64,000 nucleotides of DNA from Pseudomonas psychrophila HA-4 (GCF_000282975.1 NZ_ALJC01000075.1:62001-126000); one strand, 5' to 3'. Shown: positions 16,530 through 26,760, numbered from the stretch's first letter. Notes: generated by a model not told the origin, from the letters alone. Numbers and translations are program-made.

Positions 16530-17741
16530 ATGCCATTGATCAACGCACAGGTGCCCAAGGGCGCCACCACTCCTGGCGACAACTTACTGCGCGACGTGAG
16601 CTTGCCCGCGCTGGTGATGCATCGTGCTGCGCTTGAGCACAACATTCGCTGGATGCAGGACTTCGTCACGCGCAGCGGCGCGGTGCTGGCACCGCACGGA
16701 AAAACCAGCATGGCCCCCGCCTTGTTTCGCCGTCAGCTGGAGCAGGGCGCTTGGGGCTTGACCCTGGCCAGCGCTGTGCAAACCCGCGCGGCCTATGCGG
16801 GTGGCGTGCGTCGGGTACTCATGGCCAACCAACTGGTGGGTCGACCCAATATGGCGCTGATTGCCGAGCTGCAAAACGACCCCGCGTTCGAGTTTTACTG
16901 CCTGGTAGATCACCCGGAAAACATTGTTGCGCTGGGCGAGTTTTTTGCCGAGCGCGGACAGCATCTCAATGTGATGATTGAATATGGCGTGGTGGGCGGG
17001 CGTTGTGGCTGTCGCAGCGAGCAAGAAGTGCTGGCATTGGCGGCTGCCATCAAGGCTCAACCGGCCTTGGCTCTGACCGGCATTGAAGGCTACGAAGGAG
17101 TGATACACGGCGAGCAGGCTGTCAGCGGAATTCGTGACTTTGCGGCCTCGTTGGTGCGTCTTGCCTTGCAACTGCAACAGGATGGCGCGTTTGCGCAGGA
17201 CAAACCCATCATCACCGCATCGGGCTCGGCTTGGTACGACCTGATCGCCGAAGCGTTCGCCGCAGAAGCGGCCAGCGGACGTTTCCTTAGCGTCCTGCGC
17301 CCTGGCAGCTACGTGGTTCACGACCATGGCATCTACAAAGATGCGCAATGCTGCGTGCTGGATCGACGCAGTGACTTACAGGAAGGCTTGCGCCCGGCAC
17401 TGGAAGTCTGGGCGCATGTGCAATCGTTGCCAGAGCCAGGATTAGCGATCATTGCCTTGGGTAAGCGTGATGTTGCCTACGATGCCGGATTGCCTAAGCC
17501 CTTGATCCGCTACCGCGAAGGTGTTGTGCCTGCTGAGGGCGATGACATCAGTGAGTGTCGAGTGACTGCGGTGATGGATCAGCACGCCTTCATGAGCATC
17601 GCGCCGGGCGTGCAACTGCGCATTGGCGACATCATCAGCTTTGGCACCTCCCACCCGTGTCTGACCTTCGACAAATGGCGCAGCGGCTGCCTAGTCGACG
17701 AGCAATTTAACGTGTTGGAATCGATAGAAATACAGTTCTGA
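16530..17741 (+). CDS. DSD1-like PLP-dependent amino acid deaminase / D-amino acid dehydratase
   Basis: A 403-residue fold-type III PLP enzyme with a GAGGTAAG ribosome site. The alanine-racemase-like N-terminal barrel carries the probable PLP lysine in APHGKTSMAP (about residues 53-62). The C-terminal beta domain holds FGTSHPCLTFDKW, with the His-x-Cys pair that binds zinc in D-serine dehydratases of the DSD1 type. It therefore probably deaminates a D-amino acid such as D-serine or D-threonine to a 2-oxo acid and ammonia, with the upstream RidA protein handling the imine. The exact substrate is not readable from sequence. Confidence 0.88.
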   Translation: MPLINAQVPKGATTPGDNLLRDVSLPALVMHRAALEHNIRWMQDFVTRSGAVLAPHGKTSMAPALFRRQLEQGAWGLTLASAVQTRAAYAGGVRRVLMANQLVGRPNMALIAELQNDPAFEFYCLVDHPENIVALGEFFAERGQHLNVMIEYGVVGGRCGCRSEQEVLALAAAIKAQPALALTGIEGYEGVIHGEQAVSGIRDFAASLVRLALQLQQDGAFAQDKPIITASGSAWYDLIAEAFAAEAASGRFLSVLRPGSYVVHDHGIYKDAQCCVLDRRSDLQEGLRPALEVWAHVQSLPEPGLAIIALGKRDVAYDAGLPKPLIRYREGVVPAEGDDISECRVTAVMDQHAFMSIAPGVQLRIGDIISFGTSHPCLTFDKWRSGCLVDEQFNVLESIEIQF

Positions 17742-17751
17742 CACCATAGGA

Positions 17752-17802
17752 ACCGGTGCAGCCTGGTTTTGCCTACGATGCGGTCGTTAACCAACCACCG
17801 GT
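17752..17802 (+). terminator. Long hairpin after the deaminase gene
   Basis: ACCGGTG at 17752-17758 pairs with CACCGGT at 17796-17802, and an inner TGGTT/AACCA pair extends it. Only a short T run follows. It lies between convergent genes and may terminate the forward transcript. Confidence 0.45.
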
Positions 17803-17849
17803 GTTTCAGCGTGGTGAGGTAACGGCCGTATTATCCAATCCGCTCAGGA

Positions 17850-18719
17850 TCACTCTTTGACATCCATAAACTCTTTGGCCCAAGCCACATAGTCTTCTGG
17901 TTGCGTGTAGGTGTGGGTCAGCTCTGTGGCACTGAGGTTGCTGGTGCTGTTGGTCAGATGGCGCTGAGCACGCAAGCTGTCGTAAGTGGCCTTGATCGCG
18001 GCGAAGTAGGCGGCATGGCCGGCCACTACGATACGCACGCCCAAACTGGCTAGGCGCTGGCTGTCATTGAGTTTCGGGTTGCCGTAGGTCACCAGCATCA
18101 GTGGGACGGTGAGTTTTTCCGAGATTTTCTCAAGGTGCTCGAAATCGCTGATGCCAACGATGCAGATTCCGTCGGCGCCGGCTTTTTCGTACGCCTGAGT
18201 GCGCTCAATAACCGACTCAACTGGCAACACGCCTGCGTTGGTCCGGGCAATGATAGACAGCAGAGGGTCGACGCGGGCTTCAAGGGCCGCCTTGACCTTG
18301 CCGATGCCTTCTTCGATAGAAATCAGATCGGTTGATTTACGAGCGAATTGTGCGGGCAGAAGGGTGTCTTCAATCGTCAGTGCGGCAACCCCGGCACGTT
18401 CCAGCTCTTCAACTGTGCGCATCACGTTTAGGGCATTACCATAACCGTGGTCAGCGTCTGCGATGAAAGGCAGTTGAGCGACACGGCCAATGCGGGTGGC
18501 CTGTTCTACAAACTCACTGAGGGTGATAAGGGCAAAATCGGGTGCTGCCAAGACTTGTAAGGAAGCGACTGAGCCACCGAGGATGCCGACCTCGAAACCC
18601 AAGTCTGCGGCGATACGTGCAGACATGGGGTCAAACACTGAGGCTGTTTCAACGCACGCTGGTGTTGCAAGCAAGTGACGAAAATCATTACGCAGAGCTG
18701 AGTGGGACTTTTTGGGCAT
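17850..18719 (-). CDS. Oxaloacetate decarboxylase, PEP mutase/isocitrate lyase superfamily
   Basis: A 289-residue TIM-barrel enzyme close to P. aeruginosa PA4872, which was shown to decarboxylate oxaloacetate. The barrel shows [26 protein letters not shown], the metal-binding [39 protein letters not shown], and [11 protein letters not shown]. The K-K-C-G-H loop cysteine of isocitrate lyase is absent, as in PA4872. It makes pyruvate and CO2 in the cytosol. An AGGAAAG ribosome site precedes ATG 18719. It is divergent from the ABC ATPase and stands as a single gene. Confidence 0.9.
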   Translation of the reverse strand: MPKKSHSALRNDFRHLLATPACVETASVFDPMSARIAADLGFEVGILGGSVASLQVLAAPDFALITLSEFVEQATRIGRVAQLPFIADADHGYGNALNVMRTVEELERAGVAALTIEDTLLPAQFARKSTDLISIEEGIGKVKAALEARVDPLLSIIARTNAGVLPVESVIERTQAYEKAGADGICIVGISDFEHLEKISEKLTVPLMLVTYGNPKLNDSQRLASLGVRIVVAGHAAYFAAIKATYDSLRAQRHLTNSTSNLSATELTHTYTQPEDYVAWAKEFMDVKE

Positions 18720-19038
18720 GATCTTTCCTGGTTCTGGCCATCGTCGAAATACGATCTATGCCTATTTATGGTCGAACGAGACTACCACGCAGCAAAACAG
18801 AGAATTATGACGTTTCAGAATGGGCTATGCAGATTAGGCATACGCTGCGACGTGTTTTACATCTAGAAGTGCAGAGAAATCACTCGGCGTGCAGCGCGCT
18901 ATACAACCTCCCTCGCGAGTGAGGTTGCCGCAAAACTGATAATTAAGGCACAACGTCATGCCAAGCATCCCGTTGCAATCATGCGTGGAAATGAGTAGAA
19001 CCCCCTGCACGAATCCTATGGCCAACCAAGGCACATCA
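18720..19038. promoter_or_regulatory. Divergent upstream region, oxaloacetate decarboxylase / ABC ATPase
   Basis: A 319-bp gap. It contains one CCTATTTAT word at 18761-18769, similar to half of the motif found in front of the GABA cluster genes. No gene is supported here: the in-frame extension of the ABC gene back to 18958 has no family resemblance. Confidence 0.4.
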
Positions 19039-19812
19039 ATGATCGACTTGAATCAGGTTTCCGCTTTTCAACTGCAAACACAGGTCTTCGACCGCGTCTC
19101 ATTGAACATTGGCTACAACGAGCGAGTGGCCATCCTTGGCCCTAATGGCGCGGGGAAGAGCACACTGTTAAAGCTCATCAATCGTGAGATTTACCCGGTT
19201 GAGCGTGAAGGCAGCTACCTGAAGCTTTTCGGCGATGAAACCGTCAACCTGTGGGCCTTGCGTAGCAAGATCGGTTTTGTGTCACAGGACATGCAGGAAG
19301 ACTACACCCCGTATACCTCTGCACTGGATGTCGTACTGTCGGGCTTTTTTGGCTCCATGGGCGCCCACGCGCACCTACAGCCCAACGAAGAGCAAGTCGA
19401 GTTGGCCCGCAGCCTGATGAAGGAATTGAGCATCGATATCGACGAGAAACGTATGTTTCAGCGTTTATCGACTGGGCAGAAACGTCGATTGCTGCTGGCA
19501 CGCGCACTGGTTCATCACCCTCAGGCGTTAATTCTTGATGAGCCCACTAGTGGTCTCGACATGGGAGCCAGTTTGGGATTGCTGTCGCTTATGCGCAGCT
19601 TTTGTGGAGACGGCCGCGCAATGATCATAACGACCCACCACATTGACGAAATCATCCCGGAAATCGATCGCGTGATTCTTATCAACCAAGGCCAGTTGAT
19701 TGCCGATGGACCAAAGCGCGAAATCCTGACCAGTGAGAACCTGTCGGCTCTTTATCAAACTGAACTGCAGGTTTCAGAGAACAACGGCTGGTATCGCTGC
19801 TGGCATGCGTAA
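19039..19812 (+). CDS. Single-domain ABC transporter ATP-binding protein
   Basis: A 257-residue ATPase starting MIDLNQVSAFQLQTQVFDRVSLNIGYNERVAILGPNGAGKSTLLKLINREIYPV. Walker A is GPNGAGKST, the signature is LSTGQKRRLLLARAL and Walker B is ALILDEPTSGLD, so it is catalytically complete. No permease or binding protein gene accompanies it. The architecture (REIYPVEREGSYLKLFGDETVNLWALRSKIGFVSQDMQ) resembles the ModF/YlmA-like stand-alone ATPases of unknown partner. The start at 19039 is chosen because homology begins there. Confidence 0.88.
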   Translation: MIDLNQVSAFQLQTQVFDRVSLNIGYNERVAILGPNGAGKSTLLKLINREIYPVEREGSYLKLFGDETVNLWALRSKIGFVSQDMQEDYTPYTSALDVVLSGFFGSMGAHAHLQPNEEQVELARSLMKELSIDIDEKRMFQRLSTGQKRRLLLARALVHHPQALILDEPTSGLDMGASLGLLSLMRSFCGDGRAMIITTHHIDEIIPEIDRVILINQGQLIADGPKREILTSENLSALYQTELQVSENNGWYRCWHA

Positions 19813-19894
19813 GGGCAGGGCGCCGCGCTTGAGTTTGTGGGTGTATCAGTTCAGGTAATCGCGCCAAAATCGCACATCAGTCGTTAAGGCAAAA

Positions 19895-20503
19895 ATGAAT
19901 CGTCCTTTTTTTGTTTCTCTAGATGGTCCCAAAGGCACCGGCAAAACCACGCTGTTGGAAGCCGTGACGAAAGCACTGAGGGCAGACAACAAAAAGGTGA
20001 TTCGACTGTGCGAGAAAAAAAGCGATCCCTACAGAAGCGAAACAATGAACCTCGTTAACAAACTCGTCAGAAATCCCTCCCGAGATTTAGAGTTGCGAGT
20101 GTGTGAGCGCCTTGCAGATAGCCGCGCCTGGATTTCGCAACACATACTCACTCAGCAGCCTTCAGACAGCATCATCCTGATTGATCGCTGGTACCCATCG
20201 GATGCAGCATTTCGCCGGATCGTCCCATTTGCAGAGATTCTTCAGTTAAACAGTGATCGACACGTGCAAGTGCCAGACCTGCACGTCGGCGTTGTCACAA
20301 ACCCTGAACTGTCATGGGCAAGAGCAGCGGCACGACGACGAGGGTTGGGCAGCACGGTGATTCATAAGCTGGAAGAGCAGATCGCTAGTACCCAGGCGTT
20401 CGAGCAAGCAATCGCCGCTCACGGCTGGGTTTTATGCCGTAATGAAGGCGCAATTGAAGATGCGGTGATGCAAATTGTGTTGGAGATAGACTGCCTTGGT
20501 TGA
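19895..20503 (+). CDS. Thymidylate kinase-like P-loop protein
   Basis: A 202-residue protein with P-loop LDGPKGTGKTTLLEAV at residues 9-24, a DRWYPSDAAFR motif at about 97-107 like the DR(Y/W) of dTMP kinases, and a lid-like arginine stretch ARAAARRRGLGS. The housekeeping tmk normally lies with holB elsewhere, and this copy departs from it. It is therefore a dTMP-kinase-like protein of unknown nucleotide preference, perhaps a paralogue. An AAGG ribosome site precedes it, and it is 82 nt downstream of the ABC ATPase. Confidence 0.85.
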   Translation: MNRPFFVSLDGPKGTGKTTLLEAVTKALRADNKKVIRLCEKKSDPYRSETMNLVNKLVRNPSRDLELRVCERLADSRAWISQHILTQQPSDSIILIDRWYPSDAAFRRIVPFAEILQLNSDRHVQVPDLHVGVVTNPELSWARAAARRRGLGSTVIHKLEEQIASTQAFEQAIAAHGWVLCRNEGAIEDAVMQIVLEIDCLG

Positions 20504-20580
20504 GCGCAAAAATAAGTGCCGGGTTTATCAGACCACTACAAAGAAGATTTCACGTGTTTAAGGTTTTCACGCTGTCCGTC

Positions 20581-20618
20581 TTTAAGTAGGAGAAACTGCT
20601 TCTTTCATCCTATTTATA
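20581..20618. promoter_or_regulatory. Candidate PucR operator, inverted repeat
   Basis: TTTAAGTAGGA at 20581-20591 faces TCCTATTTATA at 20608-20618; the arms match as an inverted repeat at 9 of 11 positions with 16 bp between. The same word recurs before pucR, gabT and gabD. It lies about 120-155 bp before the FAD/Fe-S dehydrogenase. Assignment to PucR is inferred from position only. Confidence 0.5.
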
Positions 20619-20735
20619 GTGTGTATAGCCTTGTGCATTCTCTATTTACAGTATTCAACGTCCGTAGCTCTGCCCTAGGTTATTCCCTTTGAGCGATGCG
20701 TTCCCGTGCTGATGATCGAGACCAGGCTTTTACAC

Positions 20736-23642
20736 ATGACAAAAAATGCCCCTATTCCTTTCGACCTTAACCTTCTGTTGAATCTACGCTCAAAGCTTGA
20801 GGCGCAGACGTCGGCGGAGGTCCGATTCGATGCCGCCAGTCGAGCGATCTATGCGAGCGAGGCTTCGAACTACCGCCAGTTGCCTATCGGTATTGTGATT
20901 CCCAAAAGCACGGCGGATATCGTGACCGCCGTTCGCCTCTGCCATGAGGCCGGCATACCTATCCTGCCTCGTGGCGCGGGCACCTCCATGTGTGGCCAGG
21001 CTGTCAACGCGGCGGTCGTGATTGATGCATCGAAGTACCTCAACGCCATCCATGAAATTGACTTTGCCAAGCGTTTGGCAAGGGTCGAGCCGGGGGTTAT
21101 TTGCGATCAGTTGAAGTCGGCAGCGGCAAAGGTAGGGTTGACGTTTGGCCCCGATCCAGCGACCCATAGCCGTTGTACGTTGGGCGGGATGATCGGCAAC
21201 AACTCTTGCGGCGCTCACTCGGTGATGGCCGGTAAAACTGTTGAGAACGTTGAGCGCCTGGAGGTTTTAACCTATGACGGGGAGCGTTTCTGGGTAGGGC
21301 CAACCGACGAGGCTGCTTATCAGGAGCATATAAATGCGGGTGGGCGGCGAGCAGAGATCGTCCGCGGACTAAAGGCCTTGGTCGAGCGTAACGAAGCGCA
21401 CATTCGTCAAGGCTTCCCCAAACTCAAGCGTCGGGTATCAGGTTACAACCTCGATCAGTTGCTGCCTGAAAATGGTTTCAACATTGCGCGTGCTTTGGTC
21501 GGTGTCGAAGGCACGTGCGTCACCATTCTGCAGGCCGAGACGATTTTGGTGAAAAACCCAACCCACCGTGTTCTGGTGGTGCTGGGCTACGAAGATATTT
21601 ACTACGCCGCTGACTCGGTACCGCAGTTGTTGCCGCTTAATCCAATAGCCATGGAAGGGTTGGATGACGGCATTATTGATGGTCTGAAGGCTCGTGGTAT
21701 GAAGCTTGACGATATCAGCCAGTTGCCGGCAGGCAATGCCTGGCTGATGATCGAATTTGGCGCACTGTCAACTGACCAGGCTGTGGCGTTTGCTCGCAAA
21801 GCCGTGGATATAGCGCCTGACTTACCTGGCTGCCCGAGTGTGCGTCTGGTGACTGATGAGCACTTAATGAATCGCATCTGGACGATTCGCGAAACCGGAG
21901 CCTCTGCAACCTCTTTAGGCTTGGACCCTAACGAGCCAGATCCTGTGGTGGGTTGGGAAGACGCTGCGGTTGAGCCAGAGCACTTGGGTCAATACCTGCG
22001 TGAGTTCAAAAGCCTAGTCAGCCGCTACGGCTACAAAACTAACCTGTACGGGCACTTCGGTGATGGATGCATTCACTCTCGCATCACGTTTGACCTCAAA
22101 TCCCAAGGTGGCGTTGATCACTGGCGGGCATTCCTGAGTGAAGCGGCTCATCTGGTGGTGCGTTATGGCGGTTCGCTGTCCGGCGAACATGGCGATGGTC
22201 AGGCTAAGGGCGAGTACCTGCGCATCATGTACGCCGAAGAAATCATGAATGCTTTTGCTGAGTTCAAAGCCATTTGGGATCCTTTGAACAAGATGAATCC
22301 TGGAAAGTTAATCCATGCCATGCCGGTTGACGCTAACCTGCGAATGGGTCCGGATTATCAGCGCCGCGATGTTCCCAGCCTGTTCACTTACGACGCTCGA
22401 CTGGGTGACAAAGGGTTTGCGCGTGAGACGGAGCGTTGCATAGGCATGGGCAAGTGTCGCTCCCTCGATGGCGGCACCATGTGCCCAAGCTTTAGGGCTA
22501 CGCGTGATGAAAAGTACTCCACACGCGGTCGCGCGCGTCTGTTTTTCGAACTCTTGAAAGGCGAGGTGATCCATGACGCCTGGCAGAACGAGCAGGTTAA
22601 AGACTCTCTTGATCTGTGTTTGAGTTGCAAGGGTTGCAAAACAGACTGCCCGACCAATGTGAACATCGCCCGTTACAAAACCGAGTTTCTGAGCCGCTAT
22701 TACAGTGAAAAGCGCCGCCCAATAATGGAGGCCATGATTGGACGTATTGGCGAGTGGCTGCCTTACGCCACTCATTTTTCGCCTGTACTTAATTACGCTA
22801 TGGGTAATTCTCTGGTTCGCAAAGTAGGGACTTTTGCGGGGCTGGCGCGCCACGCTAAGTTTGCGAAGATCGCGCCCAAGAGCTTTCGTAACAGCGATAC
22901 CGCTAAGCGGATCTTGAAAAATGATGATGCTCGTTCAGGGACTGAGGTGCTGTTATGGGTGGACAGCTTTAATAACGGTTTTACACCCCAGGTGCTTGAG
23001 GCGGGTGTGACGGTACTGGAAGCCTTGGGCTTCACCGTTAAGCTCATGAAGCGCCATGTGTGCTGTGGACGTCCTTACTACGATGTGGGGATGATTGAGC
23101 AAGCCAAGTCCAACCTTGAACAAATTCTGACTCAGTTGGAGCCGGTGCTGGAGGAGGGGCTACCCGTCATCGTACTGGAGCCAAGTTGCTTGTCGGTTTT
23201 CCGAGATGAGATGCCGGGGTTATTCCCAACAGACCAGCGAGCCAAGACGCTTGAGAAGTCGATTATGACGCTGAGCGAGTTCATAAGCAGTCGTGGACTT
23301 CAGTTGCCTGTGATTGATGAAGATATTCGTATCCATGGCCATTGCCATCAGAAATCCTGTGGAGGAATGGGGGGCGAGCAAAGCGTCCTTGAAAAGTTGG
23401 GGGGCAAAGGGCAGGTGATTGCTGCGGGGTGCTGCGGGGTTGCAGGTGCCTACGCTTACCACAGCAAAACAGCCCCGATTGCGAAAATCATTGGCGAGAA
23501 AGAGTTCAAGCCTCACATTGACAAAATTCCGCACGAAGCTGCCGTTGTTGCTGATGGTTTCAGCTGTCGCGGGCAAATTCGCAATGTGAGTGGCAGGGAG
23601 GCGATGCATCTGGCTGAGTACCTAGCGAAAATTCTGAGCTAG
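20736..23642 (+). CDS. FAD- and Fe-S-containing D-2-hydroxyacid dehydrogenase (YdiJ-like)
   Basis: A 968-residue two-part flavoenzyme. Residues about 45-460 form the FAD-linked oxidase (VAO/PCMH) domain with PRGAGTSMCGQAV and GGMIGNNSCGAHS. Residues about 560-660 carry two 4Fe-4S clusters, CIGMGKC...CPSF and CLSCKGCKTDCP. The C-terminal part has CCG-type motifs (HVCCGRPYYD, HGHCHQKSC, AAGCCGVAGAY). The size and order match YdiJ, which oxidises D-2-hydroxyglutarate, and related D-lactate dehydrogenases. It would pass electrons to the respiratory chain. In this cluster it could oxidise a hydroxy acid formed from GABA-type compounds. Starts at 20706 (GTG) or 20712 are possible. Confidence 0.88.
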   Translation: MTKNAPIPFDLNLLLNLRSKLEAQTSAEVRFDAASRAIYASEASNYRQLPIGIVIPKSTADIVTAVRLCHEAGIPILPRGAGTSMCGQAVNAAVVIDASKYLNAIHEIDFAKRLARVEPGVICDQLKSAAAKVGLTFGPDPATHSRCTLGGMIGNNSCGAHSVMAGKTVENVERLEVLTYDGERFWVGPTDEAAYQEHINAGGRRAEIVRGLKALVERNEAHIRQGFPKLKRRVSGYNLDQLLPENGFNIARALVGVEGTCVTILQAETILVKNPTHRVLVVLGYEDIYYAADSVPQLLPLNPIAMEGLDDGIIDGLKARGMKLDDISQLPAGNAWLMIEFGALSTDQAVAFARKAVDIAPDLPGCPSVRLVTDEHLMNRIWTIRETGASATSLGLDPNEPDPVVGWEDAAVEPEHLGQYLREFKSLVSRYGYKTNLYGHFGDGCIHSRITFDLKSQGGVDHWRAFLSEAAHLVVRYGGSLSGEHGDGQAKGEYLRIMYAEEIMNAFAEFKAIWDPLNKMNPGKLIHAMPVDANLRMGPDYQRRDVPSLFTYDARLGDKGFARETERCIGMGKCRSLDGGTMCPSFRATRDEKYSTRGRARLFFELLKGEVIHDAWQNEQVKDSLDLCLSCKGCKTDCPTNVNIARYKTEFLSRYYSEKRRPIMEAMIGRIGEWLPYATHFSPVLNYAMGNSLVRKVGTFAGLARHAKFAKIAPKSFRNSDTAKRILKNDDARSGTEVLLWVDSFNNGFTPQVLEAGVTVLEALGFTVKLMKRHVCCGRPYYDVGMIEQAKSNLEQILTQLEPVLEEGLPVIVLEPSCLSVFRDEMPGLFPTDQRAKTLEKSIMTLSEFISSRGLQLPVIDEDIRIHGHCHQKSCGGMGGEQSVLEKLGGKGQVIAAGCCGVAGAYAYHSKTAPIAKIIGEKEFKPHIDKIPHEAAVVADGFSCRGQIRNVSGREAMHLAEYLAKILS

Positions 23643-23724
23643 AGACTCTGGCGCGTGTTACTCAAGCGTTTGGTTGCTGAGGTCCTTTATGCTCGGCAGC
23701 CATTGAGTATGGCCGTTTTGTCAT

Positions 23725-23735
23725 TTTAAGTGGGA
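23725..23735 (-). promoter_or_regulatory. Candidate PucR half-site at the pucR start
   Basis: TTTAAGTGGGA differs by one base from the word at 20581. It ends 10 nt before the regulator's ATG and overlaps its likely ribosome site, so it could allow autoregulation or could just be the ribosome site. Confidence 0.4.
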
Positions 23736-23745
23736 TAGCTAAATC

Positions 23746-25308
23746 ATGAAACTCGATGCTGCGATAGAGAACACGGTGTTACGCGAGGTCACTGTGGTTG
23801 CAGGTGCAGCCGCCATGAATCGCGAAATTACATGGGTTCACATCGTCGATCACCCAGAAATTACCAATTGGCTAAAACCGGGCGAGCTGCTGTTAACGAC
23901 AGGTTATAACTGGCCGGTCGACGACGAAGAATGTCGAGCGATGGTTCGCCGATTGAGCGAAATTGGTTTGGCAGGGGTAGTGCTAGCCGTTCCACATTTT
24001 CGCGAGCATTTCACTCAGGCCGCGATTGACGAGGCGAATCTTTGTCATTTGCCACTGCTGGAACTGCCCTGGGAAATTCAGTTTAGCGAGATCATGTACG
24101 ATGTTTTGGCCCGGATCATCAATATCCAGGCTGAGACCATTCGCCGTTCAGACCATATTCATCGCACGCTGACAGAGGCTGCCTTAGAAGGTAACAATCT
24201 GGAGGGGGTGGCGAAGGCTTTGCACTCTGCGTTGGACAAAAACGCCACCGTAGTCGCCGTGGACGGTACTGTGTTGGGCGCTTCCGATCCCTCGGTGAAT
24301 GAGTCTGAGGAACGTGCGCTCGTCAAAACGATCACTCAGTTGGAGTCGCTTCCCTGCTTCTTTGAGTCCAACACGCCAAAGGTTGTTTTAGAGCCTTCAG
24401 GGCGCTCCAGGCTGGGCGGTGCCATCAGGCTTCGCGGAGAGGTGATTGGCATTGTCTGGTTGTACAGTGAGCACGAGGAGTTCGAGGAGTTGGATTCTCG
24501 CGCCCTCGAACACGCAGCCGTTATTGCAGCGTTGCACCTCACCTATCAGCGACAGTTATCCGATCAAGAAACACGGCTTGGGTATGCCTTTGTCGCGGGT
24601 TTGCTGGAGGGAAAATTTTCTGCCACACCAAGCGCGATCGAAAGAGCGCAGGTCTCTGGGTGGAGTGAAAGCAGGGGGTATCGGGTCTGTCTAGTGCTGT
24701 TGAATGAACCGATTCCGCTTTCGGTGGAGGGATTCAATCGGCGCACGCGGATGGCTGATCGAATAGCAAAAACGATGCTGGGATTGAATATTGCGCCGCT
24801 GATGTCTGTCTCGCTCAACCAGATCAATTTTTTACTTCCGGCGGAAAATTCCGCCGATGCTATTTGGCGTTCAGTGCGCTCAGAAGGTGGGGCTCTGGCA
24901 GTCAGTCGCGTGCATCAAGGCGTCACCGGAATGGCTCAAGGGGCTGAGGACGTATTGGCCCTATTGCCTTTGCTCAAACCCGGCAAGCTGCATGACTTCG
25001 ATGAAGTTTTATTCCCGAGGGCGCTGATGGGCGATTCGGATGCGCGGCGCTTGTTGATTGAAAAACTGATTGAGCCGCTGGGTAACCCTAAGCGTGGTAA
25101 CGCTTTAATCGATACCGTATTAACCTTGGCCAAAGAAGGCTTCCAACTGATTAATACGGCAAAGGTACTGGATATTCATATCAGTACCCTTCGGTATCGG
25201 GTTGAGCGAATCGAGTCAATGTTAAACATTTCGCTCGACAATCCAGATCATAAGTTCAAGTTGCAAGTGGCAGCCCAGATGTATGCATTGGCTGGCGATG
25301 ACAAATAG
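23746..25308 (+). CDS. PucR family transcriptional regulator
   Basis: A 520-residue regulator with the PucR N-terminal domain (REVTVVAGAAAMNREITWVHIVDHPEITNWLKPGELLLTTGYNWP), a central GAF/GGDEF-like segment, and a C-terminal PucR HTH_30 domain: LIDTVLTLAKEGFQLINTAKVLDIHISTLRYRVERIESMLN (about 455-500). Family members control purine, amino acid and GABA catabolism. It sits between the FAD/Fe-S dehydrogenase and gabT, all on the same strand but with separate upstream gaps of 103 and 168 nt. It is the natural candidate regulator of the cluster. Confidence 0.93.
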   Translation: MKLDAAIENTVLREVTVVAGAAAMNREITWVHIVDHPEITNWLKPGELLLTTGYNWPVDDEECRAMVRRLSEIGLAGVVLAVPHFREHFTQAAIDEANLCHLPLLELPWEIQFSEIMYDVLARIINIQAETIRRSDHIHRTLTEAALEGNNLEGVAKALHSALDKNATVVAVDGTVLGASDPSVNESEERALVKTITQLESLPCFFESNTPKVVLEPSGRSRLGGAIRLRGEVIGIVWLYSEHEEFEELDSRALEHAAVIAALHLTYQRQLSDQETRLGYAFVAGLLEGKFSATPSAIERAQVSGWSESRGYRVCLVLLNEPIPLSVEGFNRRTRMADRIAKTMLGLNIAPLMSVSLNQINFLLPAENSADAIWRSVRSEGGALAVSRVHQGVTGMAQGAEDVLALLPLLKPGKLHDFDEVLFPRALMGDSDARRLLIEKLIEPLGNPKRGNALIDTVLTLAKEGFQLINTAKVLDIHISTLRYRVERIESMLNISLDNPDHKFKLQVAAQMYALAGDDK

Positions 25309-25368
25309 CAAGAAGGGCGTTGGAAGTTGGACTATCTGTAAGCAGTCGTTAGTCGGGCTGCACGGCAC

Positions 25369-25412
25369 TCCTACTCTAAACAGGATAACTTTTTGAGGTA
25401 TTCCTATTTATC
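25369..25412 (+). promoter_or_regulatory. Candidate PucR sites before gabT
   Basis: TCCTACTCTAAA at 25369-25380 and TCCTATTTATC at 25402-25412 are direct, imperfect copies of the shared TCCTAYTTAWA word, 33 bp apart. They lie 65-108 bp before the gabT start codon. Confidence 0.45.
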
Positions 25413-25476
25413 GGCCGAAGCGACAAGACTAGGGGGCTGGTTAGCATTGACCCACTGACTCACAAAGGTGGATGCC

Positions 25477-26760
25477 ATGTCTTCTCAACAAAAACTGTCT
25501 ATATCGCCCCGATCCCAACACGTATCCAATGGGGTAGCAGTTGCCCACCCCATTACAGTTAGCCGTGCGGCTGGGGCTTATCTGTGGGATGACCAAGGTA
25601 AAAAGTACTTGGACTTCGTTGCCGGAATTGGCGTTCTTAACGTCGGTCACAACCACCCGCGAGTAGTTGAAGCGGTACGCAAACAGTTAGAAACCTTCTC
25701 GCACATCTGCTTTCAGGTAGCCGCTTACGATCAATACACCGATCTGGCAGCCAAACTGAATACGTTGGTTGGCGGCCCAGAACATTTCAAGTCTGTGTTC
25801 TTAACCACAGGTGCAGAGGCGGTTGAGAACGCGGTCAAGATTGCCCGCGGTTATACAAACCGCCCGGGTGTGATTGCCTTCCGTGGGGGCTTCCACGGTC
25901 GTACATTGATGGGCATGACATTGACCGGTATGAGCCAGCCGTATCGCCAAAACTTTGGCCCATACGCACCGGACATCTATCACACGCTTTACCCCAACGA
26001 ATACCGTGGCATTACTACAGAGAAAGCGTTGGCGGCTCTGCAGGAAGTGTTCGACACCCAGATTGCTGCGGATCGCGTTGCAGCCATCATCATTGAGCCT
26101 GTTCAAGGGGATGGCGGCTTTATTGCCGCGCCGGTTGATTTCATGCGCGCGCTGCGTAAGAAAACCCAGGAACTGGGCATCGTTCTGATCTGCGATGAGA
26201 TCCAGACTGGCTTTGGCCGGACCGGTAAGATGTTTGGTTTCGAACACTCGGGGATTCAGCCCGATCTCGTCACTGTTGCCAAAAGTCTGGCGGGAGGGCT
26301 GCCGATCTCGGGTGTGGTCGGGCGTGCAGAGATCATGGATGCCCCGCTGCCTGGTGGTTTGGGCGGAACTTATGGCGGTAATCCGCTGGGCTGCGCTGCG
26401 GCATTGGAAGTCATCAAGATATTCGAATCGGAGCAGCTGACCGAGCGCAGCCGCGCCATTGGCGCTCAGCTCTTGGAAGGTTTCACTTCACTGGAAGGTC
26501 GCTTCAACAGTATTGGTCACGTGCGTGCTATCGGCGCGATGGCAGCTGTTGAGTTTGTCTCTGACCGCGACACAAAAGCACCGGATGCGGCGATGGCGCA
26601 GCGCGTGATTGATGCGGCGCGCGAAGAAGGCTTGTTGGTTATCAAGTGCGGTGTGTACCGCAACGTCGTTCGCTTTATTTGCCCCTTGGTGATTAGCGAG
26701 CACGATGTTGCGCAAGCGCTGGGCATGTTCGAGCGTGCTCTGATCGCGGCTAACGCTTAA
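25477..26760 (+). CDS. gabT: 4-aminobutyrate--2-oxoglutarate transaminase
   Basis: A 427-residue class III PLP aminotransferase, closely matching GabT in length and motifs. It converts GABA and 2-oxoglutarate to succinate semialdehyde and glutamate in the cytosol. Visible are [15 protein letters not shown] (about 110-124), RGGFHGRT, the PLP aspartate D240 in [14 protein letters not shown] and the PLP lysine K269 in [13 protein letters not shown]. The ATG at 25477 has AGGTGG just upstream; a GTG at 25468 is the alternative. It stands with GABA permease and succinate-semialdehyde dehydrogenase downstream, giving a complete uptake and degradation route. Confidence 0.95.
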   Translation: MSSQQKLSISPRSQHVSNGVAVAHPITVSRAAGAYLWDDQGKKYLDFVAGIGVLNVGHNHPRVVEAVRKQLETFSHICFQVAAYDQYTDLAAKLNTLVGGPEHFKSVFLTTGAEAVENAVKIARGYTNRPGVIAFRGGFHGRTLMGMTLTGMSQPYRQNFGPYAPDIYHTLYPNEYRGITTEKALAALQEVFDTQIAADRVAAIIIEPVQGDGGFIAAPVDFMRALRKKTQELGIVLICDEIQTGFGRTGKMFGFEHSGIQPDLVTVAKSLAGGLPISGVVGRAEIMDAPLPGGLGGTYGGNPLGCAAALEVIKIFESEQLTERSRAIGAQLLEGFTSLEGRFNSIGHVRAIGAMAAVEFVSDRDTKAPDAAMAQRVIDAAREEGLLVIKCGVYRNVVRFICPLVISEHDVAQALGMFERALIAANA

